NCBI GenBank assembly: GCA_005777185.1
Contig: SXNL01000007.1
Span: 21,905-85,904, forward strand
Direction of reading: 5' to 3'
Length of the DNA: 64,000 bases
DNA from: Myxococcales bacterium
GTDB taxonomy: Bacteria > Myxococcota_A > Polyangia > Polyangiales > Polyangiaceae
The notes beneath the pieces are model-generated. The model was given only the letters and a program-made list of their open reading frames with translations, was not told the DNA's origin and did not search any database. The position numbers were made by a program, and so were the translations under genes. Every line of letters starts with the position of its first letter. Position 1 is the stretch's first letter. Positions 25,411 to 33,011 of the stretch are shown in pieces.

Positions 25411-26253
25411 ATGGCCACCCAGACCACCGTGCCGGCGTGGCGCAGGGCCGGCGCCTCGCTGGCGATGGGCGCGACCGCGGTGGGCGTGGGCGTCATGGTC
25501 GCACGCTCCCCGTTCCTTGGCGGGTACGACATGCTCCCTGCCGCGGTGATGGCGGTCGCGGCGGTCGGCCTCTCTCGACGCGGGCTCGTGACCCAGGCGC
25601 TCTCGCGCGGCACCGCCTGGGTCGTGTTCGCCCCGACGCTCATCGTCACGATCGCGTCGCTGTGGATGTCCCATCGGGTCGAGCACGAGGCCGCTCTGAT
25701 GGCCGCGGGCACCGGCGCCGCCCTCGCGCTCGGTCACCCGATGCTGAACACCGACGAGGCGCGCGCCGCCTTCTCGCCGGTCCGCTTTCGACGCTGGGTC
25801 CTCGCCTCGATGACCGCCACCGCGGCCGCGTTCCTCTCGGGGGGCTACTTCGCGCTCGACGCCGCCCGCGGCTCGCACGTGGGCGCCGCGGTGGGGCTCG
25901 GCGCCCTTTGCCTGTCCCTCCTCGCCTCGCTCGTCGGCATCGCGCGGATGCGGGGGTGGGGGCCCCTGCTCGCGGGCGTGACGTCCGTCGCGGCGCTCCT
26001 GGCCGCGGCGATCCTCGGCGGCGCGACCGGGGTCGGCGTCGCGCTCGCCGCGGTGCCCGGCCTGCTCATGACCGCGCCGCTCATCCTCTCGCGACTGAGC
26101 CCCGCCCCCGCGTCGGCGCCGGGCCCCGTTGCGACACGCGTCGCGCTCGACACCCCCGAGCCCCCGACACGCGTGCGCGTCGCACCGATCGTGGACGCGG
26201 AGGCCACCGCCTCGGCCGAGGCGCCCCTGCGCGCGCTCGCGCGACGGGGCTGA
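25411..26253 (+). CDS. Multi-pass inner-membrane protein, function unknown
   Basis: A 280-residue protein with several hydrophobic helices: SLAMGATAVGVGVMVA, AAVMAVAAVGL, AWVVFAPTLIVTIASLWM, ASMTATAAAFLSGGYFAL, GLGALCLSLLASLVGI, and AGVTSVAALLAAAILGG merging with GVALAAVPGLLMTAPLIL. It ends in a Pro/Thr/Ala-rich cytoplasmic tail of about 55 residues. There are no charged residues or motifs that mark a transporter family. ATG at 25411 was chosen over the track's GTG (25360) because it begins the membrane-proximal segment and has CCAGG upstream. Its leader contains the strong hairpin at 25323-25357. Function unknown. Confidence 0.75.
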   Translation: MATQTTVPAWRRAGASLAMGATAVGVGVMVARSPFLGGYDMLPAAVMAVAAVGLSRRGLVTQALSRGTAWVVFAPTLIVTIASLWMSHRVEHEAALMAAGTGAALALGHPMLNTDEARAAFSPVRFRRWVLASMTATAAAFLSGGYFALDAARGSHVGAAVGLGALCLSLLASLVGIARMRGWGPLLAGVTSVAALLAAAILGGATGVGVALAAVPGLLMTAPLILSRLSPAPASAPGPVATRVALDTPEPPTRVRVAPIVDAEATASAEAPLRALARRG

Positions 26254-26262
26254 CCGGGCCGA

Positions 26263-26988
26263 TCACGGCCCGCAGCCGGTCCCCTCGGTGGTGATCTTGC
26301 ACGTGTCCTTCGCGCGGCACTTCTCGACCACGACGAACTTGGCGGCGTCGCACTTGAGGACGCTCTTCGCGTCGAGCGAGCACGCGAAGTGATCCTCGTT
26401 GGCCTTCTTCTCGCAGGCGTCGCCGACCTCGGCGACCGTGTCGTCGCACTGGATCGCGCCGGGCGCGACGGCGCACCCCTTCGGGCCCCTGCAGAGGGTC
26501 GACGCCTCGAACTTGCCGCCCTTGCATACGAGCGAGCTCTTCCTGTCCGGGGCACACGCGTAGTCCTTGTCGACGAGGCACGGGTCATCCGGCGAGGCGA
26601 TCGAGTTGTCGCAGCTCACGTCCTTCGCGGCGCGCTGGCAGCCCTTCGCACCACCGCACGCCGCCTCCCTCGCCCACTTGCCCTTCCTGCACGCGACCAC
26701 CGCCTTCTGGTCGGGGGTGCAGGCGTGGTCGCTCTCGATCACGCAGACCTCGCCCGCCTCGGCGATCGCCTGATCGCAGTCGCCCTCCCCCTGGACCGCG
26801 ACGCACCCCTTCGGACCGCGACACTTGACGGGGGTCCACTTGCCGGACTGGCACACGAGGGCCGCCTGCTTGATCTCGCAGACCTGCTTGGCTTCGAGCT
26901 TGCACTTCTCGCCTGACTTGGCCTTCCCGCCGCAAGCCGCGAGGACCACCGTGAGGATCGCACAGGCGAGGTACAGCCCCTTCGTCAT
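26263..26988 (-). CDS. Lipoprotein with four tandem Cys-rich repeats
   Basis: A 241-residue predicted lipoprotein: signal GLYLACAILTVVLAAC, with the lipid Cys at 19. The mature part is four repeats of about 52-55 residues. Each follows the order C, C, C, (K/R)GK(W/F), C, KGC, C, then a short acidic helix ending EAGE, SPDD or EVGD. The spacing C-x7-C-x8-C and KGC followed by a further Cys is kept, so each unit could form three disulphides. The last unit is the most diverged. This looks like a secreted, disulphide-stabilised repeat domain; I do not know its ligand. It is convergent with the membrane-protein gene (9-nt gap). Confidence 0.85.
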   Translation of the reverse strand: MTKGLYLACAILTVVLAACGGKAKSGEKCKLEAKQVCEIKQAALVCQSGKWTPVKCRGPKGCVAVQGEGDCDQAIAEAGEVCVIESDHACTPDQKAVVACRKGKWAREAACGGAKGCQRAAKDVSCDNSIASPDDPCLVDKDYACAPDRKSSLVCKGGKFEASTLCRGPKGCAVAPGAIQCDDTVAEVGDACEKKANEDHFACSLDAKSVLKCDAAKFVVVEKCRAKDTCKITTEGTGCGP

Positions 26989-27049
26989 GGCCGCACCACG
27001 ATAGTCGAAGCGGCCGCCGGCTGCCCACTTTCGCCAGGCCCCCGGTGCG

Positions 27050-28267
27050 TCAGCGCCGCCCTCCCCTGCGCGCGTCGGGGAGCCTCTGCGCGTGCGGGAC
27101 CACCACGTCCGCCTCCTCCAGCAGGGAGGCGAGGGTCCCGCTGGCCTCGCCGAAGCGACGTTTCATCTGCAAGCGCACCGCTTCCAGGCGCTCCTGCTTC
27201 TCCCGGGAACGATCGTCGAACAGCGCTCGCTGCCCGCGCCCGCGGGCGGCGAGATCGGAGACGGACACGCCGGTGAGGCGCACGCCGAGCGCCCCGAGGT
27301 CGAAGCGCGCGAGCAGCTCTAGCGCAGCTTCGTGGATGGATCGCGTGTCGCTCACCGGTGCGTCCAGCGTGACCCTCCGCGAGACGAGCGAGAAGTCGGC
27401 GTACTTCAGCTTCACGACGACCACGCGGCCGGCGAGGCCCCCCTCCGTGAGCCGCTCCGCGACGCGCGACGCGTGGGCGAGCAACGTCCGCGCGATGTCC
27501 TCGCGGTCCACGAGATCGTGCTCGTACGTCGACTCGGCGCCCATCGACCTCGCCTCCCCGTCCGGCTCGACCGACCTCGGATCGTCCCCGCAGGCGAGCC
27601 TCCGTGCCTCGGCGCCCCACGAGCCGAGCGCGCGCTCGAGGACGCGGGCATCGGCCGCCGCGAGGTGCGCGAGGGTCGTCAGGCCCAGTCCCCGGAGGAG
27701 CGGCGCGGTCTTCGCGCCCACTCCCCACATCCGCTCGATCGGGAGCGGCGCGAGGAATGCCCTGGCGTCCTCGGGCACGACGACGAGACCGTCGGGCTTC
27801 TCGAGATCGCTCGCGATCTTCGCGACGAACTTGCAGCGCGCGACGCCAGCCGAGGCCGTGAGGCGGGTCTCCTCGCGAATGGCGTCCTTGATGGCGCGCG
27901 CGATCTCCACCCGGTCGCCGAAGAGGGACTCGCTCCCCGTCACGTCGAGGAACGCCTCGTCGAGGCTCAGACCCTCGACGAGCGGCGTGTACCGGCGGAA
28001 GATCTCGAAGACGGCGTGGCTCACCTCGGCGTAGCGCCCGCGCCGACCCTCCACGACGACCGCGTGGGGACATCTCCGGAGCGCCTCGTGCATGGGCATC
28101 GCGCTGTGCACGCCGAACTTCCGGGCCTCGTACGAGGCAGCCGCCACGACGCCGCGGCGCGAGCGCCCACCGACGAGCACGGGCTTCCCCCGCAGCGATG
28201 GATCGTCGTGCTGCTCGACGGACGCGAAGAACGCGTCCATGTCGACGTGGAGGATCGCGCGTCGCAT
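27050..28267 (-). CDS. dinB: DNA polymerase IV (Y-family translesion polymerase)
   Basis: A 405-residue Y-family polymerase that copies past damaged bases. The catalytic acidic residues are in LHVDMDAFFASVE and GLSLDEAFLDV; the finger region has AASYEARKFGVHSAMPM, and a helix-hairpin-helix thumb (MWGVGAKTAPLLRGLGL) and little-finger domain follow. The C-terminal tail is basic. No clear beta-clamp peptide was identified, though QRALFDD near the end is a weak candidate. ATG at 28267 starts the invariant N-terminus; the track's 690-residue form includes antisense sequence from the neighbouring hydrolase. It is divergent from that hydrolase (138 bp). No recA, lexA or imuABC genes are nearby. Confidence 0.94.
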   Translation of the reverse strand: MRRAILHVDMDAFFASVEQHDDPSLRGKPVLVGGRSRRGVVAAASYEARKFGVHSAMPMHEALRRCPHAVVVEGRRGRYAEVSHAVFEIFRRYTPLVEGLSLDEAFLDVTGSESLFGDRVEIARAIKDAIREETRLTASAGVARCKFVAKIASDLEKPDGLVVVPEDARAFLAPLPIERMWGVGAKTAPLLRGLGLTTLAHLAAADARVLERALGSWGAEARRLACGDDPRSVEPDGEARSMGAESTYEHDLVDREDIARTLLAHASRVAERLTEGGLAGRVVVVKLKYADFSLVSRRVTLDAPVSDTRSIHEAALELLARFDLGALGVRLTGVSVSDLAARGRGQRALFDDRSREKQERLEAVRLQMKRRFGEASGTLASLLEEADVVVPHAQRLPDARRGGRR

Positions 28268-28405
28268 GGGGCGACGTGAGCGTAGCCGAGCATGGCCAGA
28301 GGTCGGGCGGCAGAGTTGGCGGCCCCGTGGGCTCGCGCGCGGTACACTTGTAACGGTGCGTATCTCCTTGTCCTTCCTTGTGGGAAGCCGGAAGCCACGC
28401 CCCGC

Positions 28406-29596
28406 ATGTGCCGTTCCTTCGACATGGACCTCGCCTCCCCGCTCCCCGCCGCCGCGAACGCCGTGAGCCCCTCCCGCAGGCCGAGCGCACGCCCACTCTT
28501 CGTCTTCGTCCTCTTCCTCCTGGGCCTGGCCGTCGAGCCCCCCGTGGCGAGCCACGTGCGCGCGGCGAGGTTGCTGCTCGCCTTCCAGGACGCCGGCGCC
28601 GCTACGGCGGGCGGCGTCCGGGAGGAGATCCTCACGTTCGCAGCGCCGCGAGGCGAAGTGCGCGCGCGCGTGTTCGTGCCCGAAGGCGCCGTTCGACCGC
28701 CGGCGATGGTCCTCATCCATGGCGTCCACAGGAAGGGCATCGACGAGCCGCGCCTCCTCCGGTTCTCGCGCGCGCTCTCCCGCGCGGGCGTGACGATCCT
28801 GACCCCCGAGGTGGTCGAGTTCTCCGACTACGTGGTCGAGGCCCGCTCGATCGACACGGTGGGCGCGGCGATGGTCGCGCTGGCGCTGCGCACGGGACAC
28901 GAACGGGTCGGCGTGATGGGGATGAGCTTCGGCGGTGGCATCGCGCTCCTCACGGCCGCCGATCCACGCTACCGCGACGTGGCGTCCGTGGTTGTGGCGG
29001 TGGGTGCGCACCACGACATGGCCCGCGTGTCGCGGTTCTTCGCGGGCCAGCCGGCGACCGGACCAGACGGAGCGACGTCGCCGGTGCAGCCGCACGCCTA
29101 CGGTGGCATGGTGCTCCTCCACGCGCGCGTCGCGGAGTTCTTCCCGGCCGAGGACGTGCCGGCCGCCCGGGAGTCGATCAAGCTGTGGCTCTGGGAGGAG
29201 CGCGACCGCGCGCGCGCCGAGGCGAAGAAGCTCTCGCCGTCGAGCCAGGCGCGGGTCGAGACTCTCTTCGCGGGGGACCTCGAGGGCGTCCGTCCTACCC
29301 TGCTACACGCCATCGACGGGCACGCCGCGGAGATGGCGGCGGTCTCGCCGCGCGACAAGCTCGCCGACATCCAGGCGGACGTCTTCCTGCTGCATGGCGC
29401 CGGCGACACGGTCATCCCGGCGACCGAGACCGCGTGGCTCGCGCGCGAGGTCCCGCCCGCGCGCCTGCGTCAGGCGATCGTGAGTCCCGCGATCGTGCAC
29501 GTGGAGCTCGAGGGCACGCCCACGACCGCGCAGAAGTGGCAGCTCGTCCACTTCATGGGCGATGTCCTGCTCGCCGCGGACCGACGCGGCCGGTGA
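28406..29596 (+). CDS. Membrane-anchored alpha/beta hydrolase (dienelactone-hydrolase-like)
   Basis: About 396 residues. An N-terminal hydrophobic segment (PLFVFVLFLLGLAVEPPVA) anchors or exports the protein. The hydrolase core shows the oxyanion-type strand PPAMVLIHGVH, nucleophile elbow VGVMGMSFGGG (Ser), VFLLHGAGDTVIP with the acid Asp, and a late His in SPAIVHVELEG. This is the alpha/beta-hydrolase triad order. Starts at 28406 (MCRSFD) or 28424 (MDLASP) are both possible; the longer track ORF reaches into the divergent dinB gap. The substrate is unknown. The stop is 3 nt from the convergent lipoprotein's stop. Confidence 0.8.
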   Translation: MCRSFDMDLASPLPAAANAVSPSRRPSARPLFVFVLFLLGLAVEPPVASHVRAARLLLAFQDAGAATAGGVREEILTFAAPRGEVRARVFVPEGAVRPPAMVLIHGVHRKGIDEPRLLRFSRALSRAGVTILTPEVVEFSDYVVEARSIDTVGAAMVALALRTGHERVGVMGMSFGGGIALLTAADPRYRDVASVVVAVGAHHDMARVSRFFAGQPATGPDGATSPVQPHAYGGMVLLHARVAEFFPAEDVPAARESIKLWLWEERDRARAEAKKLSPSSQARVETLFAGDLEGVRPTLLHAIDGHAAEMAAVSPRDKLADIQADVFLLHGAGDTVIPATETAWLAREVPPARLRQAIVSPAIVHVELEGTPTTAQKWQLVHFMGDVLLAADRRGR

Positions 29597-29599
29597 GGC

Positions 29600-30595
29600 T
29601 CACGGCGGCACGCACTTGACGACGGTGATCGTGGAGCCCTGTCCTTCCGGAAGTCCGATGTAGCCCGTCCCGTCCCCCAGCCAGCCGACCGCCTCGGTGC
29701 CGGATCCCGCGGAGGGCACGATGCAGGGAGCGCCCAGGAGCGACTTCCCCGCCGACTGTCCCGGGGCGCTCTTGAAGTAGTACGTGTGCGAGTACGTGCG
29801 GACGAGGACGCCGTGGCCGCCTGGATGCACGTCGCCGCCCGTGTACTGGACGTCGCCGGTCGTCGGCTGGACCTTTCCGACGCTGACGAGCGTGGCGACC
29901 TTCCCTGGCGTGAGCGGCATCGGGAACTCGAAGATCTCCGAGGGCCCGCTCGGGACCTTCGTGACGATCGTGATCACCCCGGTGACGGGGTGGACGAACA
30001 TCGTCTCGCTGTTCGGGAAGGCGCTCGGGTACCGGTAGGGAAAGGCGACCGCGGCCGTCGTGTGGGTGCCTGGACCATGCGTCTCCGGCTCGGCCACGCG
30101 GTAGATCACGTAGTCCTTGGCGTTCCCTCCGTTGTTGCCGATGTCGCCGAGGAAGATGCACGCGCCGGGCTGGCCCGGCTCGCACGGCCCGAGCGAGATG
30201 TCCTCCCAGTCCTGCGCCTTGGCCCCCGTCACGTTCCAGGTGCCCTTGTCGGCGCCCGTCGCGTCGATCGCGAAGAAGCGCGGGCTGTCCCCCGCGTCGT
30301 TGTGAATGTAGAAGATGCCGGGGTGGGCCCTGCTCGCGACGATGCCGGACGCCTCGAGGACCACGCTGAGCGCGACCACCCCGCTCTTCGCCGCCTTCCC
30401 GCAGTTCTTGCAGAAGTCGATGTCCGGGAAGGACGGGCCCGAGTCCTCCTCCGCGCGCGCGCCCGCTTCCACCTCCTCGACGGGAACGCCAGCCTCCGGT
30501 GCGTCGACCGGTGGCGGGGGAGCGCCCCGCTGGGTCTCGCTGCAAGCGACCACGACCGCAACGAACGGCCACCAGCCCGGACGAACGACGCGCAT
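29600..30595 (-). CDS. Propeller-like lipoprotein, function unknown
   Basis: A 331-residue predicted lipoprotein: signal RPGWWPFVAVVVAC, a Pro/Glu/Val-rich linker, and a beta-rich body. Phrases such as FYIHNDAGDSPRFFAID, DWEDISLGPC, IFLGDIGNNGGNAKDYVIYRV and YTGGDVHPGGHGVLVRTY recur in a family of secreted propeller-like proteins that resemble phytase- or SdiA-regulated-type propellers. I recall this pattern but cannot name the family. ATG at 30595 starts the signal; the rest of the 543-residue track ORF is antisense to the pilin-like gene. The role is unknown; cell-surface binding is an inference. Confidence 0.75.
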   Translation of the reverse strand: MRVVRPGWWPFVAVVVACSETQRGAPPPPVDAPEAGVPVEEVEAGARAEEDSGPSFPDIDFCKNCGKAAKSGVVALSVVLEASGIVASRAHPGIFYIHNDAGDSPRFFAIDATGADKGTWNVTGAKAQDWEDISLGPCEPGQPGACIFLGDIGNNGGNAKDYVIYRVAEPETHGPGTHTTAAVAFPYRYPSAFPNSETMFVHPVTGVITIVTKVPSGPSEIFEFPMPLTPGKVATLVSVGKVQPTTGDVQYTGGDVHPGGHGVLVRTYSHTYYFKSAPGQSAGKSLLGAPCIVPSAGSGTEAVGWLGDGTGYIGLPEGQGSTITVVKCVPP

Positions 30596-30721
30596 CCAGC
30601 CGAACACTAGCACTACTGCGGGGAGGTCCGCGCAAGCCGTGGCACTTTCTGGCGCGCGCCGATCTCCGGCGGCGGCGGATCCCGCAGGGGTCTGGCATCC
30701 CGCCGTGCTAAGGTCCGCCCC

Positions 30722-31306
30722 ATGAGCGCGACACAGCCCGCCGGCGGCTTCGGCGCGCCCGGCGGACCGCCGCCGCCGGACGTCCGGCCGCCCGTGCCCC
30801 CCTCGAAGGGCACGAGCATCGGGACCGTGATCGCGCTCTCGGTCGGCACCTTCCTGGTCGTCCTCCTCGGGACGCTCGTCGTGCTCGCGTTCGTCGGTTT
30901 TCGCAGGTACGTGGGCAACGCGAAGCGCGCGGAGGTGCTCAACACGGTCGGACTGATCTCGAAGCAGGCCGCTGCGCGCTACGAGGCCGACGAGGTGCTG
31001 TGCCCGAGCGCCGTCGGCGCAGTGCCCGTCGACGAGAAGCAGGTCGGCGGCCAGAAGTACGCTTCGGCCCGCTCGGACTGGCACCCCGAGCGGAAGGACG
31101 TGGGCTTCGGGTGCCTCCGTTTCAGCTTCGACTACCCCCAGTACTACCAGTACGACTACCGCTCCACGGGGAGCTCGTTCGAGGCGATCGGGCGTGGCGA
31201 CATCGACGGCGACGGGATCTGGTCGCGACACGTGCGCGGCGGGCGGGTCGTGGGGAGGGAGGTCGAGCTGGACGGGCAGCTCCGATCGGAGAACGCGGAG
31301 GAGTAG
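30722..31306 (+). CDS. Single-pass membrane protein with a pilin-like helix
   Basis: A 194-residue protein. A Pro/Gly-rich leader of about 30 residues precedes one helix (SIGTVIALSVGTFLVVLLGTLVVLAFVGFRRYV). The next segment, NAKRAEVLNTVGLISKQAAARYE, resembles the alpha1 helix of type IV pilin-like and pseudopilin proteins, and the globular end has two Cys and Tyr-rich strands (DYPQYYQYDY). There is no typical GFxxxE prepilin cleavage site and the helix is not at the mature N-terminus, so it may be a pilin relative fixed in the membrane. ATG at 30722. Its end (GGAGGAGTAG) supplies a strong ribosome binding site for the next gene. Confidence 0.75.
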   Translation: MSATQPAGGFGAPGGPPPPDVRPPVPPSKGTSIGTVIALSVGTFLVVLLGTLVVLAFVGFRRYVGNAKRAEVLNTVGLISKQAAARYEADEVLCPSAVGAVPVDEKQVGGQKYASARSDWHPERKDVGFGCLRFSFDYPQYYQYDYRSTGSSFEAIGRGDIDGDGIWSRHVRGGRVVGREVELDGQLRSENAEE

Positions 31307-31380
31307 CGATCAGCGCGCGAGAGGGGCTCCGCTACGGCTGCGATACGCGGAGGCTTCCGGAGCCCCTCCGCGCGCGTTTC

Positions 31381-32157
31381 GTGGAGCTCGGCCCGGACGC
31401 GGAGACGGAGACGTTCCTCGCGTGGCTCCCCTCGGGGAGGCACGGTCTGGCGACGACGCGGCTCAACCATGCGCTCAAGCGCTTCGCGTCGGATTTCGAC
31501 GTCAACGGTGCGCTGGGGATGTACCGGATGCACCTCCTCGGCACCGAGCAGTGGCGGCGCTTGCTCGGCCCCGCACGCATCGCGCGCTGCCTCGACGTCG
31601 GCGCGGGGTCGGGCGACGTCACCGCGTGCCTCGCGCCGCTGTGCGGCGCGGTGCACGCGACCGAGGTCTCGCGCGCGATGGCCTGGCGGCTCCGGCGCCG
31701 CGGCTTCCCGTGCTCGCGCGTGGACGTGGCGGCGGCGGGGGTACGCGCCGGGGAGTGGGACCTCGTGACGTGCCTCAACGTGCTCGATCGCTGCGCGCGG
31801 CCGAGGGCCCTGCTCGAGGCGCTGCGGCGGGCGCTCGGCGCCGAGGGAAGGCTCGTCGTGTCGCTGGTGCTCCCCTACGATCCGTTCTACTTCGACGGGG
31901 CACGGACGCCGGATCCCGAGGAGCGGCTGGGGTGCAGAGCCCGGAGCTGGGAGGCGGCCGCCGGGGAGCTGCTCGCCGGGGAGCTACCGAGGTTCGGGTT
32001 GGGAGTCGACGTCTTCACGCGAACGCCGTACCTCTCCGTCGGGGACTCCGCGCGCGCGCACTACGTGCTCGACGCGGTGGTGGCAGTGTGTCGGAGGGTC
32101 ACCGCCGAGCGCGAGGGTGCGCCGCGTCGTACGCCCGACGCACGTGATCCCGGTTGA
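31381..32157 (+). CDS. METTL9/DREV-like SAM-dependent methyltransferase
   Basis: Class I methyltransferase. The SAM motif is CLDVGAGSGDVT, followed by AVHATEVSRAMAWRLRRRG, then LVTCLNVLDRCARPRALLEALR and RLVVSLVLPYDPFYFD, and a late VFTRTPYLSVGD. This order closely follows the DREV family (human METTL9, a histidine N1-methyltransferase). GTG at 31381 is the first usual start, but family-like residues (LPEPLRARF) are encoded just before it. An ATC at 31309, placed 5 nt after GGAGGAG and just past the pilin stop, would include them. The 3' end overlaps xerD by 59 nt. The family call is strong; substrate and exact start are open. Confidence 0.8.
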   Translation: MELGPDAETETFLAWLPSGRHGLATTRLNHALKRFASDFDVNGALGMYRMHLLGTEQWRRLLGPARIARCLDVGAGSGDVTACLAPLCGAVHATEVSRAMAWRLRRRGFPCSRVDVAAAGVRAGEWDLVTCLNVLDRCARPRALLEALRRALGAEGRLVVSLVLPYDPFYFDGARTPDPEERLGCRARSWEAAAGELLAGELPRFGLGVDVFTRTPYLSVGDSARAHYVLDAVVAVCRRVTAEREGAPRRTPDARDPG

Positions 32158-32989
32158 CCCGCGTGTAGATCTCCGTCGTGCCGAGATCGGCGTGCCCAAG
32201 CATCGCCTGGACCGCGCGGAGATCCGCGCCACGGGCGAGGAGGTGCGTCGCGAACGAGTGTCTGAGCTTGTGCGGAGAGATCGGCGTCGTCACGCCGGCT
32301 GCCGCGGCGTTGCGCTTGAGGAGCTTCCAGAACCCCTGGCGCGTGAAGCCGCCGCCCCTCGGGGAGAGGAACAGCACCTTCGATCTGGCCGCGTGGGGGT
32401 GATCCGCGCGTACCGCGAGCCACCGTGTCACGAGGTCGATCGCGACCTCACCCATGGGCACGATGCGCCGCTTCCCTCCCTTGCCGAGGGGCCTCACCAG
32501 GCCGCGCTCGAGATCCACGTCGGACACGCCGAGCGTCACGAGCTCGGTGACGCGCAGGCCGCACGCGTACATCACGTTCATCATCGCCGCGTGGAGGAGC
32601 CCGCGCGGGCGCTCCAGATCGGGCAGCACCAGCAACCGCTCGACCTCCTCGAAAGACAGCACGCGCGGCAGCTTGCGCGGGAGGCGGGGGCGGTCGACGA
32701 GCCGCGTCGGGTCCTCCGGCGTGGCCCGCTCACGAACGAGGAACCGGAAGAAGCCGCGCAGCGAGGAGAGCATGCGCGCCGTCGATCGCGCCGACAGCCC
32801 TTGGTCCAGGCTCTTCTTCAGCAGGTCCGTGATGCCGGCGAGATCGATCCGCGCCACGTCGACGTCCTCGGGCAGGCAGGCCGCGAGCCTGGAGAGATCG
32901 CGCGCGTAGGCCTCCAGCGTGTTCCTCGACAGGGCGCGCTCCACGCGCAGGTGATCGAGGTAGGCGTCGATCCAGCCGTGGAGATCCAC
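32099..32989 (-). CDS. xerD: Tyrosine recombinase XerD
   Basis: A 296-residue tyrosine recombinase. It has the SAM-like N-terminal domain (VERALSRNTLEAYARDL) and the complete catalytic set: R146 in YACGLRVTEL, K170 in GKGGKRRIVPMG, H240 and R243 in SPHKLRHSF, H266 in LGHADLGTTEIYT, and nucleophile Y275. Wording and length are XerD-like rather than XerC-like. Its normal role is resolving chromosome dimers at dif with FtsK. It is not next to phage or transposon genes, so a housekeeping role is likely. ATG at 32989. Its 3' end overlaps the convergent methyltransferase by 59 nt, the longest such overlap in the window. Confidence 0.9.
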   Translation of the reverse strand: MDLHGWIDAYLDHLRVERALSRNTLEAYARDLSRLAACLPEDVDVARIDLAGITDLLKKSLDQGLSARSTARMLSSLRGFFRFLVRERATPEDPTRLVDRPRLPRKLPRVLSFEEVERLLVLPDLERPRGLLHAAMMNVMYACGLRVTELVTLGVSDVDLERGLVRPLGKGGKRRIVPMGEVAIDLVTRWLAVRADHPHAARSKVLFLSPRGGGFTRQGFWKLLKRNAAAAGVTTPISPHKLRHSFATHLLARGADLRAVQAMLGHADLGTTEIYTRVNRDHVRRAYDAAHPRARR

Positions 32990-33011
32990 GGGTGGAGTCT
33001 AGGTTCGGAGG

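Noticed and set aside
32099-32989. The tyrosine recombinase as the integrase of a mobile element
   Set aside because: It matches XerD in length and motifs, and there are no attachment repeats, phage genes or base-composition change around it.
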